Of a stretch of 64,000 bases of DNA, positions 1 through 7,852 are shown one piece after another. The translations under genes and the position numbers were made by a program. The notes under the pieces were generated by a model. The model was not told the DNA's origin, ran no database searches, and was given only the letters and a program-made list of their open reading frames with translations. Positions within the stretch are counted from its first letter, which is position 1, and each line of letters begins with the position of its first letter. This DNA is from CANMIH01 sp049116335 (lineage in GTDB: Bacteria; Pseudomonadota; Alphaproteobacteria; Rhodobacterales; Rhodobacteraceae), in contig JAGDYZ010000009.1 of the NCBI GenBank assembly GCA_049116335.1, positions 62,001-126,000 of the forward strand. Direction: 5' to 3'.

Positions 1-162
1 CAGATTGAACGCGCCGAGCTGTTGCATACGATCGCTTTGGCGGCAATCAAACGCGGTGATGTGAAGACCGGCAAAGGTCTTTTGCGGGAAGCCATCGAAA
101 CCCATCCGCAACACTTTGAGACAGCCGTCCGCTCGCTCGATGCCTTGGAAGACGACGTGTAA
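1..162 (+). CDS. C-terminal end of a TPR-type protein of the tad locus (5' truncated)
   Basis: An open frame runs from the window edge to a TAA at 160-162, giving 53 residues of helical, charged sequence (alternating small and large residues, as in tetratricopeptide repeats). The prepilin peptidase gene starts 11 bases after its stop, so the two are probably co-transcribed. In Flp/tad pilus loci a TadD-like TPR lipoprotein is a usual neighbour, which is the most likely identity. This is inference from context: the N-terminus, where a lipobox would be, lies outside the window. Confidence 0.5.
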   Translation, partial: QIERAELLHTIALAAIKRGDVKTGKGLLREAIETHPQHFETAVRSLDALEDDV

Positions 163-173
163 GGCCATCCACC

Positions 174-695
174 ATGACCATCCCAGCCACACAGGCGATG
201 TTGTTTGCGATCTTTGTTCTGCCGATCTGCATCTACACCGTCTACACGGACCTGAAATACAAAAAGATCACCAACCTCACGGTCTGGGCGCTTTTTGCGG
301 TCTTTGTTGTGGTCGGGTTCTTCACTCTGCCGCTGATGGAGTTTGTCTGGCGGTTTAGCCATTGGGCCGTGGTTTTCGGCATCGGCCTCCTTCTTTGGTT
401 CACCCGCCAGATGGGGGCGGGGGATGTCAAATTTGGCGCGGTGATGGCGCTGTTCATTCACTCGCAAGACCTGGCGATTTTGCTCTGGATCGCCATCGCC
501 TCTTTGGTCGGCGCGACGTTGACGATCCTTTTGGCCGGGATCTCACCTTTGCGGCGTCTGGCCCCTGATTGGGCGGTCTGGACCGGCAAACACGCCACTG
601 TGGGCAATGGACAGAAGTTCACCATTCCCATGGGTCCTGCGCTTTGTCTGACCCTCTCGGCCTATCTCGTGCTGGGGTCCTGCTACGGGCAGTAA
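174..695 (+). CDS. cpaA: Prepilin peptidase, A24 family (CpaA/TadV type)
   Basis: This 173-residue inner-membrane protein is an aspartic protease of the type IV prepilin peptidase family. Flp-type members lack the N-terminal methylase domain of PilD and are about this length. The two catalytic aspartates are visible: D26 in YTDLKYKKI after the first membrane segment, and D84 in the GAGDVKFG motif (the GxGD signature). Several hydrophobic stretches fit six membrane helices. It would process Flp pilins before assembly of tad pili. It follows the TPR fragment closely and precedes an AAA ATPase by 90 bases. Confidence 0.88.
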   Translation: MTIPATQAMLFAIFVLPICIYTVYTDLKYKKITNLTVWALFAVFVVVGFFTLPLMEFVWRFSHWAVVFGIGLLLWFTRQMGAGDVKFGAVMALFIHSQDLAILLWIAIASLVGATLTILLAGISPLRRLAPDWAVWTGKHATVGNGQKFTIPMGPALCLTLSAYLVLGSCYGQ

Positions 696-785
696 CACTG
701 CCCCGCAACTTCCCCCACGAGGCCCATTTCCTGCCACAAATCTTGCCTAGGCTTTAGCGAAACAGCCGCGAGCAGGATTCAGGCA

Positions 786-2099
786 ATGAACATGCAAACC
801 AATGCCGTAATGGCCCCCCCTCCCCCCAAAACCATTGAGGAGGTTGGCCTGTCGCCGGTGATGATGCGGGATATCCTGCTGAAAACGCTGTTCCGCAAGA
901 ACCTGAACAAAGTCACCCATATCGCCCGTGCCCTTAGTCTTCCGGTACCCATCACCCAGGAGATTATTGATATGGCGCGGAGCCAGGGGCTTCTTGAAGC
1001 GATGGGGACGCTGGGCGCGGCCGGTGAGGTTAGCTCGGAAATGCCCTATCAGCTGACAGACGCGGGCAAGGCCCGCGCCTTGGATGCCCTGTCTCAGTCC
1101 GAATACTTTGGTGCAATGCCGATCCCTCTGGCGATGTACAACGAACAAATCAAGCGTCAGTCCATTCGCAACGTTCAGATCACCCGGGATCAGCTTTTGT
1201 CTGCGATGGGCCATTTGATTCTGCCCGACGACCTGATTGGCAACCTCGGCCCTGCGGTGAGCTCGGGCCGGTCCATCCTGATGTATGGCCCCCCCGGCAA
1301 TGGTAAATCGTCGATTTCAAACGGCATTCGCGATGCGATGGGTGACAAGATCTATGTCCCGCGCGCCATTGAATATTCAGGGCAGGTGATCACGGTCTAT
1401 GACCCGATTGTGCATTCCAAAGCCACAGAAGATGCAGAGGACACCACGTCGCTGCGCCGCCGCTCTCAATTTGACCGCCGATATGTCTATTGCCAGCGCC
1501 CAACCGTGATCACCGGGGGGGAACTTTCCATCGACATGCTTGATCTGGTCTACAACCCGACCGCCCGCACCTATCAGGCGCCGTTGCAGCTCAAGTCAAC
1601 CGGCGGGATCTTTATCGTAGATGACCTTGGGCGTCAGGCCGAACCGCCACAAAAGCTCGTCAACCGCTGGATCGTTCCTTTGGAAGAAGGCAAGGACATC
1701 TTGGCGCTGCAATCCGGTGAGAAATTCGAGGTTCCTTTCGATACGCTGGTGATTTTCTCGACCAACTTCCACCCAAATGAGATCTTTGACCAAGCCGCGT
1801 TGCGCCGGATCTTCTTCAAGATCAAAATCGATGGGCCAAATCAGGAAAACTTCCTCAAGATTTTTGCCCTCGTGGCCCGTAAAAAGAAAATGCAGCTGGA
1901 CGAAAACAGTCTCATCCATCTGCTAAAAAACAAATATCCCACCATCAAGAACACCTTCGCCAACTATCAACCTGTGTTCCTGATCGATCAGATGATAGCG
2001 GTCTGTGACTTTGAAGGCTGGCCCTATCAGATGACACCGGAACTGGTGGATCGCGCCTGGGCGAACATGTTTGTACGCGATGAGACCATCGTGAAATAG
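786..2099 (+). CDS. AAA-type ATPase with N-terminal helical domain, tad-linked
   Basis: This is a 437-residue soluble ATPase. The Walker A motif GPPGNGKSS lies at 168-176, Walker B IFIVDD at 275-280, and a sensor-1-like FSTN near 324-327. The first 140 residues look like a DNA- or protein-binding helical domain and contain no ATPase motifs. The motifs differ from the secretion ATPases CpaE and CpaF (no CpaF-type Asp/His boxes), so it is not the pilus motor. Its place after the prepilin peptidase suggests a role linked to the Flp pilus, but the function is unknown. The start is an ATG with a purine-rich AGGATTCAGG upstream. Confidence 0.7.
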   Translation: MNMQTNAVMAPPPPKTIEEVGLSPVMMRDILLKTLFRKNLNKVTHIARALSLPVPITQEIIDMARSQGLLEAMGTLGAAGEVSSEMPYQLTDAGKARALDALSQSEYFGAMPIPLAMYNEQIKRQSIRNVQITRDQLLSAMGHLILPDDLIGNLGPAVSSGRSILMYGPPGNGKSSISNGIRDAMGDKIYVPRAIEYSGQVITVYDPIVHSKATEDAEDTTSLRRRSQFDRRYVYCQRPTVITGGELSIDMLDLVYNPTARTYQAPLQLKSTGGIFIVDDLGRQAEPPQKLVNRWIVPLEEGKDILALQSGEKFEVPFDTLVIFSTNFHPNEIFDQAALRRIFFKIKIDGPNQENFLKIFALVARKKKMQLDENSLIHLLKNKYPTIKNTFANYQPVFLIDQMIAVCDFEGWPYQMTPELVDRAWANMFVRDETIVK

Positions 2100-2215
2100 G
2101 CTTAGGTGTGCCGGAAGACCTGGCCACTGCGGCCGGGCATTTCCTACTAAAATGGGCGCAAAATTCGATGGCGCAAAAAACTTATCAGAGGTGTCGGTTT
2201 TTTTCGCTTTTGCGC

Positions 2216-2244
2216 TTGACGGTCCAGCGCCCTCGCCATAAACA
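2216..2244 (+). promoter_or_regulatory. Sigma-70-type promoter of the tRNA-CAU gene
   Basis: TTGACG at 2216-2221 and TAAACA at 2239-2244 are separated by 17 bases. Initiation would fall near 2251, just before the tRNA at 2259. The same arrangement (a hexamer ending GGACA or GACG, 17 bases, TAAA) occurs before the tRNA-Phe gene. Confidence 0.55.
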
Positions 2245-2258
2245 CCCCCTCACGGTTC

Positions 2259-2335
2259 GGCGCGGTAGCTCAGTTGGTTAGAGCGATCGACTCATAATCG
2301 ATAGGTCGGGAGTTCAAGTCTCCCCCACGCCACCA
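2259..2335 (+). tRNA. tRNA with CAU anticodon (elongator tRNA-Met or tRNA-Ile2)
   Basis: The 77-base gene folds as a cloverleaf: acceptor GGCGCGG/CCACGCC, D stem GCTC/GAGC, anticodon stem ATCGA/TCGAT with loop CTCATAA, T stem GGGAG/CTCCC with TTCAAGT loop, discriminator A and encoded CCA. The acceptor has one C-A mismatch (position 5/68). CAU may be read as methionine, or as isoleucine after lysidine modification by TilS. The CTCATAA loop does not decide between them. It is not initiator tRNA, because the GGG/CCC pairs at the bottom of the anticodon stem are absent. Confidence 0.9.
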
Positions 2336-2389
2336 CCGTAACCTCCCAAAATCGCAAGTCAAAATTCATCGCTAAGCGATTGGTGTTTA

Positions 2390-2887
2390 ATGAAAATTGC
2401 CTATCTGAAATTCGAAGGTTCCGAGAATCCCAACCAGGCTCTGGCGGACCTCGCTCAGGATTTGTTGGACGCTGGCTGGCGAGTGATTGGCACCACTCAA
2501 ACCAATATCCCGCGTCAGGACACCCACAAATGTGACATGGACGTGCGCCTTTTGCCTGAGGGTGCGGTGATCCGGATTTCACAAAATCTTGGCCCGAAAT
2601 CGCGTGGCTGTCAGCTTGATCCGGACGCTTTGGAACAGGCCGTCAACGAGACCATGGCACGGATGGATCAGGCGGATATTCTGATCATCAACAAATTCGG
2701 CAAACACGAAGCTTTGGGGCGTGGATTTCGTCAGGCGATTGCGGACGCCATGGCAAAAGACATCCCCGTTCTTGTCGGCACCAACGCACTGAACCTTGAT
2801 GCCTTTATGGAGTTTTCAGAAGGGGTCGCGCAGGGGCTGTCAGCAGATGAGCTGGCGGGGTGGGCCAAAGACGTTCTGGCCCCTTAA
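2390..2887 (+). CDS. DUF2478 family protein (P-loop-like)
   Basis: The 165-residue protein starts MKIAYLKFEG and has the features I associate with DUF2478: a conserved cysteine-bearing segment (HKCDMDVRLLPEG), a GCxLD element, and the ADILIINKFGKHEALGRGFR block near 95-115. Relatives have been linked to molybdenum or nucleotide binding, but no biochemical role is established. It lies 54 bases after the tRNA and ends inside the last codons of the convergent CbiX-like gene (4-base overlap). Confidence 0.72.
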   Translation: MKIAYLKFEGSENPNQALADLAQDLLDAGWRVIGTTQTNIPRQDTHKCDMDVRLLPEGAVIRISQNLGPKSRGCQLDPDALEQAVNETMARMDQADILIINKFGKHEALGRGFRQAIADAMAKDIPVLVGTNALNLDAFMEFSEGVAQGLSADELAGWAKDVLAP

Positions 2888-3570
2888 CCCGCGCTCTGCA
2901 AACTCTGCGCGATCAAATCAACGGTTTCCGGCCAATCGATGAAGGCCGGCAACACGACACCGGAAAACGAAGCCTCAGCCAGCGCCTCAGGAACATCTTC
3001 AAGCATGTGACCCGCATTGGTGGCAAAGAACGGCAAACACACCGCCTGCCCTACATCTGCAACCGCGGGCTTCAGCCAAGGGTCCTGTTCGACAAACCCT
3101 GTGCGCACCTCACGAAACCCAAACCGGGCCTGCATCAACTCTGAAAACCCAAGGGCAGCATCTGCGCTGCGGTTAGATCGCGCACTGCCATGCGCTGCGA
3201 CAACCAGAGCAGTCTCGCGCGCGGACCACCCTTGGTCATTCAATGTCTTCTCCAATCGCTGCGCTGCGACATCGGGCAAGGCTGGTTCAATTCCAAAAGG
3301 GATCATCGGAGCGAGCCCAAACGGAGCAAGTCTCCGTGGAAGCACTGTGCCAGTGAACCATCCTGCCGCCATAAAGAACGGGTAGATCAGGGGGTGCCCT
3401 AAACGCGCGATTTCATCCTCAAGACGCCCCTCGGACGCCAGCGTCGCACTCGCAACGTGCCACCCGGGAAGTTTCGCATTTACCGCCTCTGCCAGAACCG
3501 CCAGAGCACGCTCTTGGCTTTCGGGGGCAGAGGGGCTGCCATGGGTCACAAGCAGTGCTGTCTGCGACAT
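2884..3570 (-). CDS. CbiX/SirB family chelatase-like protein
   Basis: From the ATG at 3570, preceded by AAGGGAG, the product is 228 residues. The N-terminal LLVTHGSPSAPESQ and internal VVAAHGSARSNRSA carry the paired HGS motifs of the two-domain CbiX/sirohydrochlorin ferrochelatase fold, where the histidines bind metal. Domain 1 spans about 1-115 and domain 2 about 120-228. It could insert iron or cobalt in sirohaem or cobalamin synthesis. No cob or cys genes are adjacent, so the substrate is not determined. An upstream in-frame start at 3630 lacks a comparable ribosome-binding site. Confidence 0.75.
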   Translation of the reverse strand: MSQTALLVTHGSPSAPESQERALAVLAEAVNAKLPGWHVASATLASEGRLEDEIARLGHPLIYPFFMAAGWFTGTVLPRRLAPFGLAPMIPFGIEPALPDVAAQRLEKTLNDQGWSARETALVVAAHGSARSNRSADAALGFSELMQARFGFREVRTGFVEQDPWLKPAVADVGQAVCLPFFATNAGHMLEDVPEALAEASFSGVVLPAFIDWPETVDLIAQSLQSAG

Positions 3571-3651
3571 TTCAGGGGCTCCCTTTCCGCGCGCTGCGTC
3601 ATTACCTAGAGACATAACAGGCTCTGACAAGTTGGAATTGGAGAGATTTCC

Positions 3652-4311
3652 ATGAGTTGGTTGGAATTTTCCGTGGCGATGATCGTTTTTCTGGCATCAC
3701 ACCGCATTCCGATGATGTTTGGCATCAAACCCCGGATTATCCACCTCTTTGGTCAACGGGGCTATACGATCCTTTTCAGCTTGTTTTCCACTGCGGTTCT
3801 GCTCTGGGTGATCTGGGCCGCCGGTCGGGCCCCTTGGGTGCCGCTTTGGGATCAAACCCAGGCATCACGATGGGCGGTGAACATCATCATGCCCCTCGTC
3901 ATTATACTTGCGAGCTTTGGCATTGCCGCCCCCAATCCCTTTGCCTTTGAGGGCCGCAAGGTTGGTTTCGATCCGGACCATCCGGGCATCGTCGGTGTCA
4001 CCCGCCAGCCCCTGCTCTGGGCGCTGCTTCTGTGGTCAGGCGCACATCTCTGGGCCAACGGCGATCTGGCGCATGTCATCTTGTTCGGGATATTTGCGGT
4101 GTTTTCCGCAATGGGCATGATGATTGCGGAACGTCGCGCTGACCGCACCTTGGCATCACGCACCGCGCTTGTTCCCTTTTGGGCCCTGATCAGCGGTAAG
4201 TGGCGGCCAATCAAAAGCCCTGTGCTGTCACGCCTTGCCATCGCCGGGATCGTTTGGGCCGGTCTTTATCTGTCGCACAGCACCGTGATTGGGGTTCTTC
4301 CCACCCCCTAG
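3652..4311 (+). CDS. NnrU family integral membrane protein
   Basis: This 219-residue protein has about six hydrophobic segments and matches NnrU, a family first tied to nitrite/nitric oxide respiration in Rhodobacter. The recognisable core includes LASHRIPMMFGIKPRI at the N-terminus, NPFAFEG, and HPGIVGVTRQPLLWALLLW near 110-130, shared with the NnrU/isoprenoid-carotenoid isomerase (Z-ISO, NnrU-like) superfamily. No denitrification genes are nearby, so a nitric-oxide role here is only a family inference. It is divergent from the CbiX-like gene. Confidence 0.82.
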   Translation: MSWLEFSVAMIVFLASHRIPMMFGIKPRIIHLFGQRGYTILFSLFSTAVLLWVIWAAGRAPWVPLWDQTQASRWAVNIIMPLVIILASFGIAAPNPFAFEGRKVGFDPDHPGIVGVTRQPLLWALLLWSGAHLWANGDLAHVILFGIFAVFSAMGMMIAERRADRTLASRTALVPFWALISGKWRPIKSPVLSRLAIAGIVWAGLYLSHSTVIGVLPTP

Positions 4312-4868
4312 TCGCGAAAGAGCGCTGCAAAATCCTCAGGCAGATCAAAGTCTTGCAAGACGCGCGCGCGTCCGTTGGCCGACATCTTTGCCGCGGTGCG
4401 TTCCACAATACGCGGCAGCCGATCCGGCTCTTGCGTGTCGGCGAATGGCGCGAAATACCAACGCAAGAAGACGAAACAGATCACATCCTCTAGAGCCTGC
4501 ACTTCGGCATCCTCTTTGATGTTTTCCTTGCGCAGCAAAACGCCAATGCGGGTCTGGTCCGCTTCGCCAAAACCCACATCGGCCATCATGCCTGCCACCC
4601 GCGCCCCATGTCTGCGGCCTTGCTCTTTGCGCCAAGCATAATACCCCGCCCGCCCCTCAGGATAGTCGGACCGGGGCAACAGCCAGCGCTCAACATGCTG
4701 CCCTCGCGCGGCGATTTGCAAAAGCGCAGAGGCGTCGGGAAACAGGCGCTCCAGTTCTTCCGTCATCCGCGCGCCATACAAAAGCGCGGCTGGCTGCCCC
4801 TCTTCTAACGTGGGGTCTGCGGCATTGGCCGCATCAATGGCCTTCAGAACCTGTTGCACCTGTTTCAC
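4308..4868 (-). CDS. DUF4202 family protein
   Basis: The 186-residue soluble protein shows the conserved pattern of DUF4202: RGQHVERWLLPRSDYPEGRAGYYAWR near 53-78, followed by HGARVAGMMADVGF and an acidic segment EDVICFVFLRWYF. The arrangement of His and Asp residues recalls HD-domain-like helical folds, but I cannot assign catalysis. It lies nine bases downstream of glpK in the same direction, so the two are very probably one transcript. It converges on nnrU with a 4-base overlap. Confidence 0.75.
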   Translation of the reverse strand: MKQVQQVLKAIDAANAADPTLEEGQPAALLYGARMTEELERLFPDASALLQIAARGQHVERWLLPRSDYPEGRAGYYAWRKEQGRRHGARVAGMMADVGFGEADQTRIGVLLRKENIKEDAEVQALEDVICFVFLRWYFAPFADTQEPDRLPRIVERTAAKMSANGRARVLQDFDLPEDFAALFRD

Positions 4869-4877
4869 GATCGCTCC

Positions 4878-6362
4878 TTAGAATGTTTGCGCTGCAGCCA
4901 CCGCTCGTTTCCAAGCCGCATATTTACGATCCCGCGTTTCTTCCGCCATGGCCGGTTGGAACTTGTTTTCCAAGGCCCAGCTATCGGCGAAACCAGCCTG
5001 ATCCGGGTATATCCCAGCGCGCTGACCCGCCAACCAAGCGGCCCCAAGTGCGGTGGTCTCCAGAACCTCAGGGCGATCAACCGGTGCGTCGAGGATATCA
5101 GACAAGAACTGCATCGCCCAGTCCGAGGCGCTCATCCCGCCATCGACCCGCAGCGTGGCCGCATCCGCATCACCCCAATCGGCTTGCATCGCCTCCAACA
5201 GATCCCGCGTCTGATAGCCGACGCTTTCCAGAGCCGCCCGCGCCATCTCAGCCGGGGTTGTGCCTCGGGTCAGACCAAAGGCCGCGCCGCGACACTCTGC
5301 ATTCCAATAGGGCGCCCCCAACCCGGTGAAGGCCGGAACCAATACAACCTCTTGGGCCGCATCCGCCGCTTCCGCCAGGCTTTGGGTTTCTTTCGCGTCC
5401 GAAATGATCTTCAGACCATCGCGCAGCCACTGAACAACCGCACCCGCAATGAAGATCGATCCCTCCAAGGCAAATGTGGGTTTACCATCAAGCTGATAAG
5501 CGATGGTGGTCAACAGGCGGTTTTCGGACGTAACCGGCGTATCCCCAGTGTTCAACAGCGCAAAGCATCCTGTGCCATAGGTCGATTTGAACATGCCCGG
5601 CTGAAAACAAGCCTGTCCAATAGTGGCGGCCTGCTGGTCTCCGGCGACCCCGAGAATGGCAATCTCTGTCCCAAAGTGCTGGGCACCCGCTACGCCAAAA
5701 TCAGAGGCACAATCCCGAACCTCTGGCAGCATCGACATCGGAATATTGAGCAAGGCACACATGTCATCCGACCATTTGCCTTGACGGATATCGTACATGA
5801 GCGTGCGCGCAGCATTGGTCGCATCTGTGACATGGGCCGCGCCCCCGGTCAGGTTCCAGATCAACCAGCTGTCAACTGTGCCAAAGGCCAGTTCCCCCGC
5901 CTCGGCCCGCGCCCGCGCGCCCTCAACCGTATTGAGAATCCACGCCAGTTTTGTGCCCGAAAAATAGGGGTCCAACAGCAAACCAGTTCGATGCGTGACA
6001 TCGGCTTCGTGCCCCGCGTCGCGGAGCGTCTGGCACATGTCCGAGGTGCGACGGTCCTGCCAGACAATGGCGTTGTGCAGAGGCTCACCGGTCTTGCGAT
6101 CCCAGACAAGGGTAGTTTCGCGCTGGTTGGTGATACCAATTCCAGCGATCTCGCTGGCAGCGATGCCCGCCTTGGCGATTGCCGCACGACAGGTAGACAA
6201 GACCGTGGTCCACAGATCACCACACTCGTGTTCAACCCAGCCAGACGCTGGAAAATGTTGGGTGAATTCTTCCTGCGCAGACGCAACAATCTGCATCTTT
6301 GCATCAAAAATAATTGCTCGACTGGATGTCGTGCCCTGATCGATGGCCAGAATAAAGCCCAT
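4878..6362 (-). CDS. glpK: Glycerol kinase
   Basis: This 494-residue enzyme of the FGGY family phosphorylates glycerol to sn-glycerol 3-phosphate with ATP. The N-terminal phosphate-1 loop ILAIDQGTTSSRAIIFD is diagnostic, as are ITNQRETTLVWDRKTGEP, IVWQDRRT, GVAGDQQAATIGQACF and the C-terminal LRVDGGMSASDWAMQFLSD. Length equals the usual 495-500. The glpD and glpR genes lie 35 kb away in this window, so the glycerol genes are split. The first gene of its operon; DUF4202 follows. Confidence 0.97.
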   Translation of the reverse strand: MGFILAIDQGTTSSRAIIFDAKMQIVASAQEEFTQHFPASGWVEHECGDLWTTVLSTCRAAIAKAGIAASEIAGIGITNQRETTLVWDRKTGEPLHNAIVWQDRRTSDMCQTLRDAGHEADVTHRTGLLLDPYFSGTKLAWILNTVEGARARAEAGELAFGTVDSWLIWNLTGGAAHVTDATNAARTLMYDIRQGKWSDDMCALLNIPMSMLPEVRDCASDFGVAGAQHFGTEIAILGVAGDQQAATIGQACFQPGMFKSTYGTGCFALLNTGDTPVTSENRLLTTIAYQLDGKPTFALEGSIFIAGAVVQWLRDGLKIISDAKETQSLAEAADAAQEVVLVPAFTGLGAPYWNAECRGAAFGLTRGTTPAEMARAALESVGYQTRDLLEAMQADWGDADAATLRVDGGMSASDWAMQFLSDILDAPVDRPEVLETTALGAAWLAGQRAGIYPDQAGFADSWALENKFQPAMAEETRDRKYAAWKRAVAAAQTF

Positions 6363-6444
6363 CTTCCCCCTCCGTTTGCGCTATCGTTTTGTCAGTCTTA
6401 CTAAGACTTTCGCAGACGCGCCAGAGAGTTGATCGATGATCGCT

Positions 6445-7059
6445 TTACGCCAGCCCACGATCCCGGGCAATCATAGCTGCATGGGTGCGGTTGCGCGCGC
6501 CCAATTTTCGGCTCAGAGTTTTGACGTGAAGCTTAACCGTGACTTCCTGCAGATCCAGATCTCGGGCAATTTCCTTGTTGGATTTTGCATCGCAGATCCC
6601 GCGCAGCACCTCAAGCTCGCGCCGTGTCAATGGTCCGCCGGCGGCCTCATCATCTTGGCGCATAAAGTCCAGTGGTGCATAAATCTCGCCCGCAGCCATA
6701 AACCGAGCCGCAGTCAAAAGTGTACGCGCACTCAAGGTTTTAGGGATAAACCCCTGTGCCCCCGCTTTCAACGCGGCCTCGGCGATATCGCGCGTTGCAC
6801 AGCCGGACATAATCGCAACTGGGCGCCCGCCGTTGGCAACCTGCATTTTACCAAGGCCTTCCAGACCATTCATGCCCGGCATGTTGTAGTCGAGCAAAAC
6901 AAGGTCGAAGGTACCTGTGGCATTGGCCGCTTCAAGCGCGTCATCTAGGTTCGCAACGGTTTGGACTTCATCGATTTCTGCATCCACCAGAAATGCTGCA
7001 ATGGTTTCTCGAACCAAGTCATGGTCGTCCGCTACGAGAAGTCGCATCATTTTACTCAC
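6445..7059 (-). CDS. NarL/FixJ-type response regulator (receiver plus LuxR HTH)
   Basis: The 204-residue regulator has a receiver domain (about 5-122) with acidic pocket D11-D12, phosphoacceptor D57 in VLLDYNMPG, and K107. The LuxR-type helix-turn-helix spans about 143-203 (LTRRELEVLRGICDAKSNKEIA). It begins with GTG at 7059, preceded by AGAAGGAAAC at good spacing; ATGs at codons 4 and 5 are alternatives. It is divergent from the secreted molybdopterin-fold protein and the hybrid kinase at 7295-10414, which is its likely phosphodonor. An 82-base gap separates it from glpK, which it does not obviously share a transcript with. Confidence 0.88.
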   Translation of the reverse strand: MSKMMRLLVADDHDLVRETIAAFLVDAEIDEVQTVANLDDALEAANATGTFDLVLLDYNMPGMNGLEGLGKMQVANGGRPVAIMSGCATRDIAEAALKAGAQGFIPKTLSARTLLTAARFMAAGEIYAPLDFMRQDDEAAGGPLTRRELEVLRGICDAKSNKEIARDLDLQEVTVKLHVKTLSRKLGARNRTHAAMIARDRGLA

Positions 7060-7294
7060 GTTTCCTTCTGGTCGCCAAACTCGGCGCCTTTCTCAGATTT
7101 TTAGCACTATTTCACTGGAGAGTTAACAACCCTGCAATAGACCTAAGGTAGTCTTGGCCAGCACCAGCGCCATCTATAGTGATAACACTAAACTATACTA
7201 ATGGACAGGTCGCATAACCCCCTGATGCAATTCAGGACAGAAAACCTTTTGTAAGATCGAACCAACTTTAACGTAACCGGATCGAGAGCTTTGT

Positions 7295-7816
7295 ATGCGT
7301 CATTTCATTTTCACAATTTTCCTTGCGATTTTAATGGCTTTTCATCCTACGACATCTTCCAAGGCGCATGCCGAAACGCTCGCACCCGCAACCGGCGATG
7401 TTCTCCTGACCGTCAGCGGCGCAATCACCCGATCAAACTCGGGGGACACGGCGACCTTTGATCTCGCCTTACTTGAGTCCCTTCCGCAGATCACTCTGGA
7501 AACGGAAACCATCTGGACCACAGGCGCGCAAACATTTGATGGCGTCCGCCTCAAGGATATTTTGGACGCGGCCGGTGTAAGCGCGGGTACACTCAAGGCA
7601 TTTGCCATCAACGACTACGCGGTCGAGATTCCGTTTGAAGATGCTGACGACGGTTCCGCCATTATTGCCTACCGGCGCAACGGCGCCCTAATGAGCGTGC
7701 GTGAAAAAGGTCCTCTTTGGGTGATTTATCCGTTTGATCAGGACGCCCGCTTTCGTTCAGAGGTATACTATTCCCGAAGCATCTGGCAACTTGACCGGAT
7801 CAGCGTCGCCCGCTGA
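7295..7816 (+). CDS. Secreted protein with molybdopterin-binding oxidoreductase-like fold
   Basis: The 173-residue product has a Sec signal peptide (MRHFIFTIFLAILMAF, likely cleavage after SKAHA at about 26). The mature part (TVSGAITRSNSGDTATFDLALLESLPQ, TFDGVRLKDILDAAGV, MSVREKGPLWVIYPFDQD) resembles the small domain of sulfite-oxidase-type proteins (Oxidored_molyb). It is too short to be a whole enzyme and the cofactor cysteine is not seen. The stop lies 36 bases from the hybrid kinase start. Co-location suggests it acts as a periplasmic ligand-binding partner of that kinase; this is inference. Confidence 0.68.
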   Translation: MRHFIFTIFLAILMAFHPTTSSKAHAETLAPATGDVLLTVSGAITRSNSGDTATFDLALLESLPQITLETETIWTTGAQTFDGVRLKDILDAAGVSAGTLKAFAINDYAVEIPFEDADDGSAIIAYRRNGALMSVREKGPLWVIYPFDQDARFRSEVYYSRSIWQLDRISVAR

Positions 7817-7852
7817 CCTCAATTTAAGCGATCCATAAGGGCAGGCCCAAAT

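Noticed and set aside
4854..6404. 516-codon plus-strand open frame across glpK
   Set aside because: It is antisense to a full-length glycerol kinase with all family motifs, and its translation is rich in Arg/Pro with no recognisable domain.
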